Shown here piece by piece: positions 11,049 to 21,807 of a DNA stretch of 64,000 nucleotides. The notes beneath the pieces are model-generated. The model worked only from the letters and a program-made list of their open reading frames with translations. It was not told the DNA's origin and made no database searches. The stretch comes from Sclerotinia nivalis (Eukaryota; Ascomycota; Leotiomycetes; Helotiales; Sclerotiniaceae). Made by a program: the position numbers and the translations under genes. Positions within the stretch are counted from its first letter, which is position 1; each line of letters opens with the position of its first letter. Location: the NCBI GenBank assembly GCA_029531795.1, contig JAPEIS010000001.1:6138001-6202000 (forward strand), in the 5' to 3' direction.

Positions 11049-11942
11049 ATGAGCGAAGACCTCCTCAACGAAATCGAAGCTATAAACTCTATCTACGGTT
11101 CCTCAACCCTTGTCTCTGCGCATGAAACTGGTCCCTCTAATGAAATAAACGAAATATACATTCTCGCACTCCCGAACCAAGATACATCACTACGAATACA
11201 ATTCCCAGCAGCGTATCCAGATGCTCCGCCGGTAATATTGGGAACGCAGCATGCGGGGGGAAATGCTAGGAAAGGGGATGCGGGGAGATTGGTGGAGTTT
11301 GTTAGGGAGGTTGTGGGGAGGACGTGGAGGGTAGGTGAGGTTTGTTTGTTTGATGTTATTGAGGAGGTAGAGGGGGGATTTGGGACAGGGGGTGCGATGA
11401 ATGAAGGTAGAGATGAGGGAGAAAAAGAAGGAGAAGGATTGAGGGATTCTGAGGAGTTAGAGGATGATCATTCAGTCGTTCAGCGGAAACAAGAAGAATT
11501 AAAAGAAAATCCGGATATATCAATCACACCCCCCAACTGGATCCTCTCCTCCACAACCACCGAATTAAAATCCACATTCATCGCCCGCTGCATCTCCGTC
11601 TCCTCTCCCACCCTCGCTACTAAATATATACAACATCTCCTCTCCACGGACAAAAAAGTCCGCTCCGCAACCCATAATATCACAGCCTGGCGCATCAAAA
11701 CGGATGAAGGTATCACGTATCAAGATTGTGATGATGATGGGGAATCGGCGGCAGGAGGGAGACTGTTGCATTTAATGCAGTTAATGGATTTGTGGAATGT
11801 GATGGTGGTTGTTACGAGGTGGTATGGGGGGCAGAAGTTGGGGGCGAGGAGGTTTGCGGTTATTAATGCGGTGGCGAGGGATGCTTTTGTTAGGGGGGGG
11901 TTTGTGGTGGAGAAGGGGGAGGGGAAGAAGGGGAAAAGGTGA
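11049..11942 (+). CDS. YIH1: Yih1/IMPACT homologue (RWD + UPF0029 domain)
   Basis: The protein has 297 residues in one exon. The N-terminal RWD domain (about residues 1-108) shows the family marks EIEAINSIYG and FPAAYPDAPP. An acidic, low-complexity linker (about 118-160) follows. The C-terminal IMPACT domain (about 165-290) carries ITAWRI, DCDDDGESAAGGRLLHLMQ and VVVTRWYGGQKLG. Yeast Yih1 and mammalian IMPACT bind Gcn1 through the RWD domain and restrain Gcn2 activation during amino-acid starvation, acting in the cytosol on ribosomes. I chose the ATG at 11049 (MSEDLLNE), because upstream in-frame sequence has no ATG. Codon use in the linker and the last 60 codons is strikingly G-rich (GGG, GAG), unlike the C-rich middle. 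Confidence 0.93.
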   Translation: MSEDLLNEIEAINSIYGSSTLVSAHETGPSNEINEIYILALPNQDTSLRIQFPAAYPDAPPVILGTQHAGGNARKGDAGRLVEFVREVVGRTWRVGEVCLFDVIEEVEGGFGTGGAMNEGRDEGEKEGEGLRDSEELEDDHSVVQRKQEELKENPDISITPPNWILSSTTTELKSTFIARCISVSSPTLATKYIQHLLSTDKKVRSATHNITAWRIKTDEGITYQDCDDDGESAAGGRLLHLMQLMDLWNVMVVVTRWYGGQKLGARRFAVINAVARDAFVRGGFVVEKGEGKKGKR

Positions 11943-12635
11943 GGAGGTAAGGTGGTGAGGAGGTTGGGGTTTGGGAGTTTGAGTGGATTGATATGCTAGG
12001 GATTCTGTTTGGAAATAGATTTGCATTGGCTATATGCGCATTGCATCAGATCCATGTCTATACACATCAACCTCCCAACCCTCTCAACCACAATACTCCC
12101 GCCCAACTTACCTCCAAACCAAACCACCAGAGAACACAAGATTCCACTATCTATCATAACCCTTCAAATATCCCCCAACCCACCCCGGTAAACAATCAAC
12201 CTAGTTTCCACGATACCCCCCTCTTGCTTATACATCTCTCCTGCAAAGGATATCAACCATTTAATTCTCAAACCTGAGTCGCAAAATCCAGGAGTTTTAT
12301 GAGTGAGTCCTATCTACTAGATATAAAAATCTCAATATCCTCATAAATCTACCCGATCATTGGAGTGTGGAGGTAGCAGGAGGGATGATGATGAGTGATT
12401 ATGTACCGGTATGTGTTGAAACTTGGTAAAAGGTTTGAATATTGGTGGATTAGATGGATTAGATTAATTTGGATAGATAAATTACGAAGTATGTGGAGAT
12501 GATGTTGGGGAGATAAATAGTAAATAGTGGATTATGAAGGGTCTGGAGATATAGTGATATGATATGATATGATATCAATATCAATATGGATGTTAAAATG
12601 AAGCCCATCTGTTCGAAAAACGTAGCAGTTGATTA
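11943..12635. other. intergenic spacer left of the transposon nest
   Basis: This is the 3' flank of the Yih1-like gene. No gene is seen. GATATGATATGATATGATATC forms a simple repeat at about 12556-12578. The base TA at 12634-12635 is the left target duplication of the Fot1/pogo-type element. Confidence 0.6.
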
Positions 12636-12677
12636 ACCGATATCCCTACATCGTGCACGACCCCACATCTTGTACGC
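12636..12677 (+). repeat. left terminal inverted repeat of the Fot1/pogo-type element
   Basis: The 42 bases starting ACCGATATCCC pair with 21808-21849 at 38 of 42 positions. This copy keeps the G/C version at all four differences. Confidence 0.92.
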
Positions 12678-13450
12678 CCCCCATATCACAACTACGATCA
12701 CTTCAAAATTCGATATTAATTATAATTTATAAAATATAAAACTACGATTTCTTTTGATGTATGAAAAGATATAGTATTATCTAATAGAAACAAAAAATCT
12801 TTACTTTATCAATTTCGATGAAATTTTGATATATCGCCCAGCCTTTGAACACAATACCCCCCCCCTCTTCTTTCATTATTGATTTATCAATCTCTACGAT
12901 ATCGTGATCCTTTATAGCTTCCTTAGATACTAGATTTATAATATAAGAATGTTTTGGAGTTATTTGAACTCTTTTAACAGAAGGTATTAATGATTTCCGA
13001 ATTCTTTTCATTTTCTTCTTAGTATTATATACAATTTGACGATCAATCTTCTTTTACACTACCCTCTCTTTAATCGCCCTATCCTTCTATTCCCTTTCAA
13101 CTTTCTTTTCAACTTTCTTTTACTTCTTAGCTTCCTTCTCCTGTTTAACAACTAATGCTTTAATCGATTAGTAGGCTTTAACTCTCTCAATTTATGAAAG
13201 GGAATATAAAAAAACACCCCCATTCTCCTCCCCTACAAAATTTAAACGTTTGGAACGGGTCCTTTTCTTCCTTTCGATTTTTAAAGTTTCTTCTAAACCC
13301 TTTACTTTATACAATTGGATATTAGTATTAATTGCATTCGTAAATGCAGCCTTAAAAAGCTTTTGAATGATATCGGAATCCTGTTTGAAGCGAAACTGTG
13401 ACGATCCTGTTATTCTATTATGCCATAAATGCTTTAGGCCATTCTTTCGG

Positions 13451-13549
13451 ATTTTGGTCCCCTCCGAAGGGACCAAAATGCCTCAGGTTATTATTTCATT
13501 TATTTCACCCTGTATTCGCTTAGGGCCTTGGTCCCCTCCGAGGGGACCA
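13451..13549. repeat. pair of GGTCCC hairpins in a duplicated 70-90 bp block
   Basis: ATTTTGGTCCC (13451-13461) and GGGACCAAAAT (13469-13479) form an 11-bp perfect stem with a 7-base loop. TGGTCCCCT (13529-13537) and AGGGGACCA (13541-13549) form a 9-bp stem with loop CCG. Each hairpin is preceded by a GCTT(T)AGG(G)CC motif and followed by AAAATGCCTCA or AAAAGGCTCAA, so the second looks like a diverged copy of the first. Confidence 0.8.
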
Positions 13550-13835
13550 TAAAAGGCTCAACTCTATTGTATTTGGTACGGTAGTTTGTTATTCTCTAGT
13601 ATAGATTAATTGATTCATTCTATCATGCCTTGAATTAAGACCATCATCACAGAAACTCTAATTTGAGATAACAAAGAGTTTTAGTTGTATATAATATCTT
13701 TATTTTATTCCCTGCAAATTGTATCGATATAGATGATGTAAAGGCTTTTTCAGATTTGATATTGCGAATGGTAATATTCTTATTTATAAAATAAATGCTT
13801 GCTTTTTCGAAAGATTTCAGGATATTATGAGTAAT

Positions 13836-13840
13836 AGTAG
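13836..13840. repeat. target-site duplication (left) of the Ty3 element
   Basis: AGTAG immediately precedes the left LTR and is repeated as AGTAG at 20604-20608 immediately after the right LTR. A 5-base duplication is typical of Ty3/gypsy integration. Confidence 0.9.
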
Positions 13841-14003
13841 TATCACGGTAAGGGAAAAGGTATGTGTAGGTTTGATCTATTGTTGTACTACGAGGAGGAG
13901 AAGAAGGTCAAGGAGGTGATCTGACTATATAGAAGTGAGTGTATGCATGTGTGCCTAAGGCACACGTGATCACGTGCAGGTGAAGGGAGATGAACCCGTA
14001 ACA
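13841..14003 (-). repeat. 3' LTR (left copy)
   Basis: 163 bp. Read on the element's strand it begins TGTTACGGGTTCATC and ends CCTTACCGTGATA. It matches 20441-20603 at 158 of 163 positions, and all five differences are transitions. It contains the perfect palindrome CACGTGATCACGTG at 13963-13976. Confidence 0.95.
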
Positions 14004-14020
14004 GTACCCCCTCCTCAAAA
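14004..14020 (-). other. polypurine tract next to the 3' LTR
   Basis: On the minus strand TTTTGAGGAGGGGGTAC directly abuts the LTR start TGTTACGGG, the position of the plus-strand primer in LTR retrotransposons. Confidence 0.65.
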
Positions 14021-14181
14021 AACCCATTTGACCCCAAATGGGTATTAAAAAATAAAGAAAAATAAAGAAAAAATAAAGAAAAAATACAGATCTCTTTTCT
14101 CAATTAGATCCCTGAACAAAAAAACATATGATATCCCCTAATGATGTTATATCCCTTATTATTATAATACATAATATATCT

Positions 14182-17100
14182 TTAAGCGAAGCAAACAATC
14201 TTGATGCGAGTGGATCTTCGTAGAGTAAATATAACAATCACACTGTATAACTCCGATTGCAAATTCTGTAGTTCCGATTGCAATATAGTAGCGTCGAGAT
14301 GCTTTAGAACCCAAACTGACAGCCCTAGTTTCTCTGAATGAAAACGATGATATTCGATAAGAACTTTCTCGTTACCCTTTAAGTCATTAACTGATTGCCA
14401 AATTGACGCGTAATATCTCCATTTGATCAAATAATAATAGCCATCCTCATTATGATTATCTAGAACTCCTTCAAATATCCATTTCTGAACAAACTCATCC
14501 TCATCGTTGTCCCGCTCCAAAATTCTGTCCCGTGTAGTCAGGGATTCTGACTCGTTAATCATTGCTTAAACCGAAAAGTGAGGATTAGTATAAACTGGAA
14601 ATAAAAAAGAATAATGAAAAACAGAGAAGATTTTAATGTTCTCAAGTAATTGAACAAAACAAGTACAAAGATAAACTTTGATAATCTTATAAAGGCCGAC
14701 TCATTTATCATTTAGCTTTTTTGTTTTGTACAAAGTCTTCATATTCTTGATATTGATAAAGACTTTCTGACCAGCTATGTAACGATATGAATCAAAGCAA
14801 TAATGGTTAGTATAATCCTTATAAATAGCAATTACTTATTATATAAAAGTACAAAGTTACTTTAAGATATATTCTATATAATCTACGGTTTTATTATCTT
14901 TAAAGAATTCCCATTTTTGTACTAAAGTTATATCCGATAGGCAAGGTTTACTAGACTCAATGTTTAGGTATAGATTAAAACCATAATTGGCGAAGAAAAA
15001 CGAACCACCAATTGTTTCAGAGACCAAATTATTAGATGCAAATTCGACTAAGGGTAGCCAATCCAACCAATCGTCTTGATGATAATTAACAAAAGCTTGT
15101 AAATACTACTCCAAAACTAAATTAATACGTTTAGTCTGACTATCTATTTGAGAATGAAAAACTGAAGAATGTTTTAAAGTAACTCCCAACCACTCCGAAA
15201 GCTATGATCAGAATCCTGATACGAACTACATTCCCCGATCGGAAATGATATTGTCCGGAAGTCTATGAAGCATATAAATATAGCTAATAAAAACATCGAT
15301 TAGCTTTTCTATCGTTAACATATATGTACCAATGAAATATCTCATTTTGATTAACTTGCAGACTACCACCAAGATATATTTATAAATAGAATTATAACGA
15401 GTGCAATCCGGGAACGGTGTAATATAATCGATTGAGATATCAAACCATACACGAAAAGGGATAGGCAGCGATTTCAAAAATCCGGGAGGCGCTGATTTGA
15501 ACGATTTGGTACGAGTACAAAGTTCGCAGGCTTTCATGTAGGACGCGATCTTCAAATGCATGTTAGGCCACCAGTATGTACGAGAGACAAGATCGATTGT
15601 TTTAGTTCGACCAGGATGGCCGGTAGGACCAGAAGAATGAGTTCGATAGATAATTTGGAGTTTGAGCTCATCGTTTGATGGAACCCAAATCTTATCCCGA
15701 TAGTAAATTCTATTATTTTGGATCGAACAATTTTGTATAACGATCTGGAGGGTTTTACGATACTCTTTTGGCTATTTAGTCATCGATGGATCGTTAAAAA
15801 CAAAGATAAATTGATCTACAATATCGAACCTAATATATACTGTATCGATTAAAGTATCAATTGATTGATCGTAGAATAATACTATTGTTTCTATTGATGC
15901 CAAATTGATATACCCAATCAAATCCTTATAAAGATCATCGTCAAAACAATCCTGAAAAAAAACAATACGTTTTCGATTCTTTAGACGCTCATCGTTTAAA
16001 TCAAAGCGATACAGCCGATCTTTGTGTTTTCTATTTAGTGCGTCTAATCGAATAGCTTTGTTTCCTGGTCGATAGATTATACGGAAATTATATTGAAATA
16101 GAAATTCAGACTATTGTATTTGCCATTGATTGAGAGCTTTTGTAGTTATAAAATATTCGAGGTTCTTATGATCAATGAGAATCTCGAATTCCTCTTGTAA
16201 GTCTTGGAGCTTTGGATGCTATTCTTCCATTGCTTTGATAATAGCGAGTAGTTCTTTGTTGTAAATCTTATAATTGCATTCCGTTGCTATATACTTAGAT
16301 GAAAAGTAAGCAATTAAATGCAAAACATTATTATCATTGTATTATAAGAAAACTCCTCCTGAAGCCCAATCGGAAGCGTCGGTTTCCAAAATAGTTTTCC
16401 GCCTGTAATCAAAGTATGCCAAAACCGGCACCATTGTGAAAGCTCTTTTTAAAGCGTCAAAAGCCTTTGTATAATCTGCAGTCCAATCCCATGTAATATT
16501 CTTCCGCAAGAGATTGTTGAAAGAGCAACAAATCTTTGAAAAATCTTTTATAAAACGTTAATAGAAATTAACGAAACCGAAAAATCATTGTAAATCTTTT
16601 ATATATAAAGGCAATTCCTAAGATATAATAACCGTAATTTTTTCTTGATCCATTTCGATACCTTCGATTGTAATAATAAAACCCAAATACTTTGTTTTCG
16701 TAATTTCGAACTCGTATTTGTTAATATCAATCTATAATCCAGCATCCATTAACTTTTGAATTATTTGGCGGATATACTCTTTATGCTTTACAGGATTATC
16801 GGAGTAGATTAGGACGTCATTGAGATATACAATACAATACTTATCCAACTCATCGAAAAGCATATGATTGATATAATATTGGAACGATACAAATGTATTA
16901 CAAAGATCGAAAGGTATAATTAAAGATTCAAAAAGATCAAAACGAATAATAAATGTAATTTTTCATTCATCCCCTTCGGCGATTCATAATTTGTTGAACA
17001 TTACAATAATATCAAGCTTGATGTAAATTTTTGCATTACAAAGAACATCCAACGTTTCGCAAACAATGGATAATGGATAACGATTCTTTATAATAACGTT

Positions 17101-17700
17101 ATTTAATCCTCGATAATCTTGACAAATACAGACCCCCCCTTTCGGTTTGACAGTTAATAACAAAGAAAAGGCACACCGCGATCTCGATTCCCGAATGAAC
17201 CCCTTGGAAAGATTATCATCAAACTATTTGCATACCACTACCAATTCCATTAACGATAAAGGGCGGTTTTTGAAATAAAATAGCTTTTTACCAGACATCA
17301 ATTCAATTTTGTGATCCCAGATTCGACGAGGTAGCAATTTATTTATATAACGTAGGAGAAAGGCAGGAAGTTTATCTTGTAACTATATAGAAAACCTTTA
17401 TCGTATTTGATCATCATTAAGAGGAGATTTGCCGGTTAAAAATTTATCGATATCAGTTTCAGAGACCTTTTGCAAATGAAGCGGCTTGTAACAATCGTAT
17501 ATAAAATCATAAAATTGCAATAGGGTTCTAAAAAGTATTTCTATTATATTACCTTGCCCTTATAAAATCGATCGAAAATCCCCTTTTGTAAGTGTCGAGG
17601 ATAATATAGTTTATCGTAAATGATCTTATTCAATAGTTTTCTATACAGCATCCAATTCATCCTATATTAATCAAATAGCCCGAATATTATCTTGTTAACA
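14182..17700 (-). pseudogene. pol relic: reverse transcriptase, RNase H, integrase, chromodomain
   Basis: Conceptual reading on the minus strand gives, right to left: reverse transcriptase (about 16700-17330) with QDYRGLNNVIIKNRYPL and the active-site box YLNDVLIYS (near 16800-16850); RNase H (about 16150-16450) with ETDASDWASGG and the [14 protein letters not shown] motif; integrase (about 14860-15640) with a zinc-finger region and the central domain (WFDISIDYITPFPDC, NIISDRG); and a chromodomain (14182-14562) with YYYLIKWRYYASIWQ. Stops interrupt every domain, for example at EE-stop-HPKLQ near 16218, where Ty3-type RNase H normally has Trp. The integrase end is read at 15226-15561 and 14857-15066. 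The sequence is described as found, without repair. Confidence 0.88.
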
Positions 17701-18865
17701 AAACGAAACAAAACTAAAAACTTGTAACCAACGAATATTATCCATATTTGGATTTGTATCTTTATAAATAGATATAAAGAATTCCCCAACAGAAAACAAG
17801 GATAGATGGTTTTTTGGATTATAAATAGACCAACACCGACCTGCAATTTTTAAGATCGATTTTGGATACAAACAATTGGGAATCATCTATACTTAATTAT
17901 TTGATTCTCCGCAACGCTTTGTTCGATAATAATTCATATTAGGCGTCAGACCCTACTGAAATTCGAGGTCAATAGAAGAATCGTCAGATTGTAATATATA
18001 ATCTTCATCTAGTATCTCTTCAATAGAAAATTTTTTATAAGAAATTCTTTTAAAAGTAGAAAGCATTTGAATAGATGAACAATCGATATCGTCCTTTGAA
18101 CAATCCTCGATATATAAAGAGCGATATTTATAAATTATACATTTAGCTTTTATATCAGAATCGATAAGGAATTTATTTAAAAATTCGATAGCATCAACGA
18201 TCTATTGTAAAGTAACTTTTGCTAGATCCTTTTGTTTCTTGATTAAAGATAAAATCGTTGATACAGTAACTAACTCTGAATCATAATGCATCAAGTAATT
18301 GGAAGTGTAATAGTTTGAAAAGAATATTAAACTCATCTCCGTCCAATTGATAATAGGATTGTAGCACTGTAATTATAATAAGTCAAAGATTAATAGAGTC
18401 TTTGATAAAAGCTGGATGATATAAAAAAATTAATATTCATAATAATCTTCTATAGCGATTTCCATTACAAAATATTCTATAATTCTGTCGACAACCTTTC
18501 TATCAGCAAATCGGAGTTCGCAAAAGTGAAATAAAAGTTGTATTTTAATATTATATTTGAAAACAAAAAAACAATTAGCAAAAACTTCTCCAAAGCATTC
18601 ATTATCAATAAAACTTATAACAATAAAGGAATTTTCATATACAAAGAACATAATAGTTTTAATAAATAAAGATTTATTATTCATAAAATTAAACTACAAT
18701 AACTTATCTCTATCCATTCCTCGATTTACCTTCTTGCCCTTAATATTCCTCCATAAACGATTTTTCGTAAAGATTAATTTTTTCTCTATTCAGGACTTTC
18801 CTTGACTGAACTGAATATAGAGACAACCTCCTCTGATTCGATATAGTCTTGTTATTATACCTGAT
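17701..18865 (-). pseudogene. decayed gag-pol junction, possibly protease
   Basis: Very AT-rich with many stops. The region between the gag knuckle and the reverse transcriptase is where an aspartic protease should lie, but I cannot point to a convincing D-T/S-G motif. The longest open piece (18430-18684) has no recognisable domain. Confidence 0.4.
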
Positions 18866-20207
18866 TCAAATACTGTTGGCTTTGTACCCAATTACCAGTA
18901 TATCCTCCTCGAAATCCATTACGATTATTATTAAACCTATTGGCGCCTCGAAAAGCTGGAACAGCAGCGTATTGATCAGGGGCCGGATTAGTTGAGACAG
19001 CAATATTGTAATTGGAAAAGATATTAACGAAAACTTATTTACCAGAAAGAAGATTACCATTGACATTATAAATAACATAACAATCAATCTGAAAATAACC
19101 GATCCTACCACAACAATTACAAGAAACCACAGGATTAAACTTCTTTTTTTTATTTTGCGAATCCTTTTTCTATTGTCCTTTTTGTTTCATTATATCAAAG
19201 TCCATAGGGTCACTATCAACAACAAATGCTTTACCAGAATTTTTGTTATAATATTCAACATCACGAAGATTCTGACTCTAAATAGAGAATTTCTTTTACC
19301 AACCATCAACATCGTCGGCCATACAGAAATTCGAATCACCAATAACCAAAGTTCGAAGGGAAACCGTAACCTTTTGCTTCATCGCGTTAACAATCTCGCG
19401 ATCAGACTTGTAGCAAAAATTAGCAAGATGAGATAATATAAAAAAGAAAACCGAAAAGGATTCCTTTGGACCCATAAAAAGCTTATCGAATTTGAACAAA
19501 GCTTTCTTTTCGATATCCACAAAGATATATAATTTGTCCAATTTGGCCAAAAACGAAACAGTAGAATCGAAACAAATAGAATCATCAACGAATCTAATGA
19601 TATCCGTAATATACTTTTATTACACTTGACCATCGAAAAGACTAATAGTATAACTAATCTTCTTTTATTCAAAAACAAAAAATTGTAAATCAATTATTCA
19701 ATAGAATTGCAAACCCAACTTCCAGGACTAATAATCCTCTTATCGAACAAGAATATTAAATCTTTCACCTTTAAAAACAAACGGATCCTTCTGAATTTGA
19801 CAAAAAGTGATCGATTTCTGGTTAGTAACAATACCACCAACATCCAGTTGAATTTGCTTACCAACTAAAGTACAAAAAAGCTCAACGTTTTCTGCTTTGA
19901 ATTCCTCGATCTTATTTGTTTGAATAGTAATATAGATAACTTGAATAGTAAAACAATCTTCGATGATAAAGAAAATATAATTCAAGTAAGCAATTTATTC
20001 ATTAGGACCAACAACGAGGTTTGGCATCACTGAAGTATCCAATTCTGCTAAGAGTTGTGTAATAATAGACCATTGACCGAAGACTCGTTGGATTTCAGTA
20101 CGAATTCCTTCGATAGAAGTAAGAGTTGCATTATTAGCAAATATAGAACCGGAAACCATTGTAAAAAGAATTACAATTGCACAAAATAATCGATAGGGAA
20201 TTTGCAA
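18866..20207 (-). pseudogene. gag relic with mutated zinc knuckle
   Basis: The N-terminal piece (19995-20207) begins MQIPYRLFCAIV. The following pieces at 19740-19985 and 19296-19550 look like capsid sequence (FMGPKESFSVFFFILSHLA). A CCHC-type knuckle is read at 19080-19121 as CNCCGRIGYFQIDC, with Tyr at the zinc-binding His position. CAT to TAT is a C-to-T change at CA, the RIP context. A Gly/Asn/Arg-rich tail follows (RFNNNRNGFRGGY, about 18900-18950). Stops separate the pieces. Confidence 0.8.
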
Positions 20208-20440
20208 TTACACAAAAGCAATCAAAAACAAACACAGAAGCCTGCAAATAAATACAATCGCACAAAAGCAATCAGGGATCAGAAGCTACGCAAAAGCAGA
20301 TAAGAAACACGACCATACAAAAGCAAGCGAGTTACGACGGCGCGAAAGTAATCGAAAAACAGATACAGAAGCCTGCAGATGATTTGGCAAGGCCAGATCA
20401 CTTCGTAAAATGACGGAGCCTTTGAAAGGGTAGTACAAAC

Positions 20441-20603
20441 TATCACGGTAAGGGAAAAGGTATGTGTAGGTTTGATCTATTGTTGTACTACAAGGAAGAG
20501 AAGAAGGTCAAGGAGGTGACCTGACTATATAGAAGTGAATGTATGCATGTGTGCCTAAGGCACACATGATCACGTGCAGGTGAAGGGAGATGAACCCGTA
20601 ACA
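20441..20603 (-). repeat. 5' LTR (right copy)
   Basis: It is the 163-bp partner of 13841-14003, 96.9 percent identical by direct count. It is followed by the target duplication AGTAG (20604-20608). Its copy of the palindrome is broken to CACATGATCACGTG. Confidence 0.95.
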
Positions 20604-20608
20604 AGTAG
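20604..20608. repeat. target-site duplication (right) of the Ty3 element
   Basis: AGTAG, identical to 13836-13840. Confidence 0.9.
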
Positions 20609-21778
20609 ATTGAGCTCAAACTACCTTAAATATCATCCAAAAGTTATATTTCGATATCTCAACGATACTCTTGCTTTTGTATATCAGATTGTTGAGTTTT
20701 ATACTATAATTCGTCGAAAGAGAAAAGAAGTAACCTACATCAAAAAATTATAATCGATATATAGAATAGAAAGGAAGAATCAACAAAATAATCTTCAATT
20801 CATCGCATTTCGATATAAATTCCATATTCACATAACTAGAATGATCATCTACAATCAATAGACGATATCCTTTCCCTACTTTTGAACGAATATAATGTTG
20901 AAAGACCTTAATAAACCAAATAAGGCCGAATGTATTCGATGACCATCCATTATTTGAAACTCCGAAATAAATCTAATCCTTCACTCCTATTTCATCAACC
21001 CATATATCCTATAGATCCCTCGATTCCCCTTTATAAATTAAAATAAAAAGGATAGTCGTTCCATCAACACATATACATACTAAAAGGATAATAAACTCTC
21101 TCGATCCATCCTATTTAGCTTTCATAACTCTACCATAATCATATACACTAATATTCATTATCTTCTTCATAGTTCTCCTCAAATCAATAAAAAAGCTTTT
21201 TTCATTCTAATTGTATATATTCTTCAATGATATATCATATTTTGTAATCATTTTTGTTAATTAAATAGAAAAAAAAAGAATATTAGTATAACTCTTTTAA
21301 ATAATAAAATTTAACAATAATATAAAATAACTTAAATTAGATTATAAAAATACTCAAATATAACAACATTATCAATTTTCACATACAAATTATCAATGTA
21401 TCAAAAATACCGACTTTGAAAATGTGTTTTATACTTTTTCACAAAATTTGTTATCCAATTTTTCCCTAAAGAACAATCTATGATTTCTTCTACAAGGTTT
21501 TTGATTATACGGCTTGTAAGAAGTATAGATCTTTGTATCAACTTATTGATTTGATCAATTAAAGTCTCTTCTTACTCTTTTGAAAGAGATTGATGAGTTT
21601 CAGTATATACAGTATTGTAAGAGATGGTTTTGTTTTTATAATGTTGAAAGAGTATCGAACGATTGATTTTGAAGAAATTAGCTATTTGAATATATTTAGG
21701 ATACTCTACACCTTTAATTTGAGCTAATGCAAGCTCCATACAAACCTTTGGAGGTATATCGTCGCTGTATCCGTCCAT
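20609..21778 (-). pseudogene. Fot1/pogo-type transposase relic, N-terminal and DDE part
   Basis: Read leftward from the ATG at 21778. The first segment (to about 21572) is a pogo-like HTH region (IANFFKINRSILFQHYK). After an in-frame stop comes a CENP-B-like stretch (LGKNWITNFVKKYKTHFQSR, about 21420-21480). Further left, about 20640-21130, lie the hallmarks of the DDE superfamily domain: a DG motif after REFIILLVCICV, SNNGWSSN, then RLLIVDDHSSY and FFDVGYFF. Many stops replace expected Trp or Gln codons. The domain runs straight into the retrotransposon's target duplication at 20604-20608. It is non-functional and was described only from its decayed form. Confidence 0.85.
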
Positions 21779-21807
21779 AATAGTTGATATTTTATAAAAT
21801 TAAAAGT

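Larger units (their letters stand above)
12781..13840 (-). pseudogene. Fot1/pogo-type transposase relic, C-terminal part
   Basis: Read leftward from 13840 this continues the relic at 20609. The pieces include an IRNIKSEKAF stretch, FKAAFTNAINTN (about 13310-13350) and the basic ERKKRTRSKRLNF block (13235-13275) typical of Fot1/pogo C-termini. A Lys/Glu-rich coiled-coil-like tail interrupted by stops follows, ending near 12781. Same strand and order as the right-hand part supports one gene broken by insertion. Two hairpins (13451-13549) sit inside it. Confidence 0.75.
13841..20603 (-). mobile_element. Ty3/gypsy chromodomain LTR retrotransposon (chromovirus type), decayed
   Basis: The element is 6763 bp, reads right to left, and is bounded by 163-bp LTRs and an AGTAG duplication. 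From its 5' end (right) it holds a gag-like region with a zinc knuckle (about 18866-20207), then reverse transcriptase, RNase H, integrase and a terminal chromodomain (about 17700 to 14182). That order defines the Ty3/gypsy chromodomain lineage. A purine tract (GAGGAGGGGGTAC on the minus strand, 14004-14016) lies next to the 3' LTR, as expected for plus-strand priming. I could not find a TGG-type primer binding site next to the 5' LTR. All coding regions contain many stops, mostly where CAG or TGG would be expected. The element cannot be active. Confidence 0.93.

Noticed and set aside
13841..20603. The five LTR differences as direct RIP evidence
   Set aside because: All are transitions but mostly in AG or CG contexts rather than CA/TG, so they do not by themselves show RIP. 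The coding stops and TIRs do.
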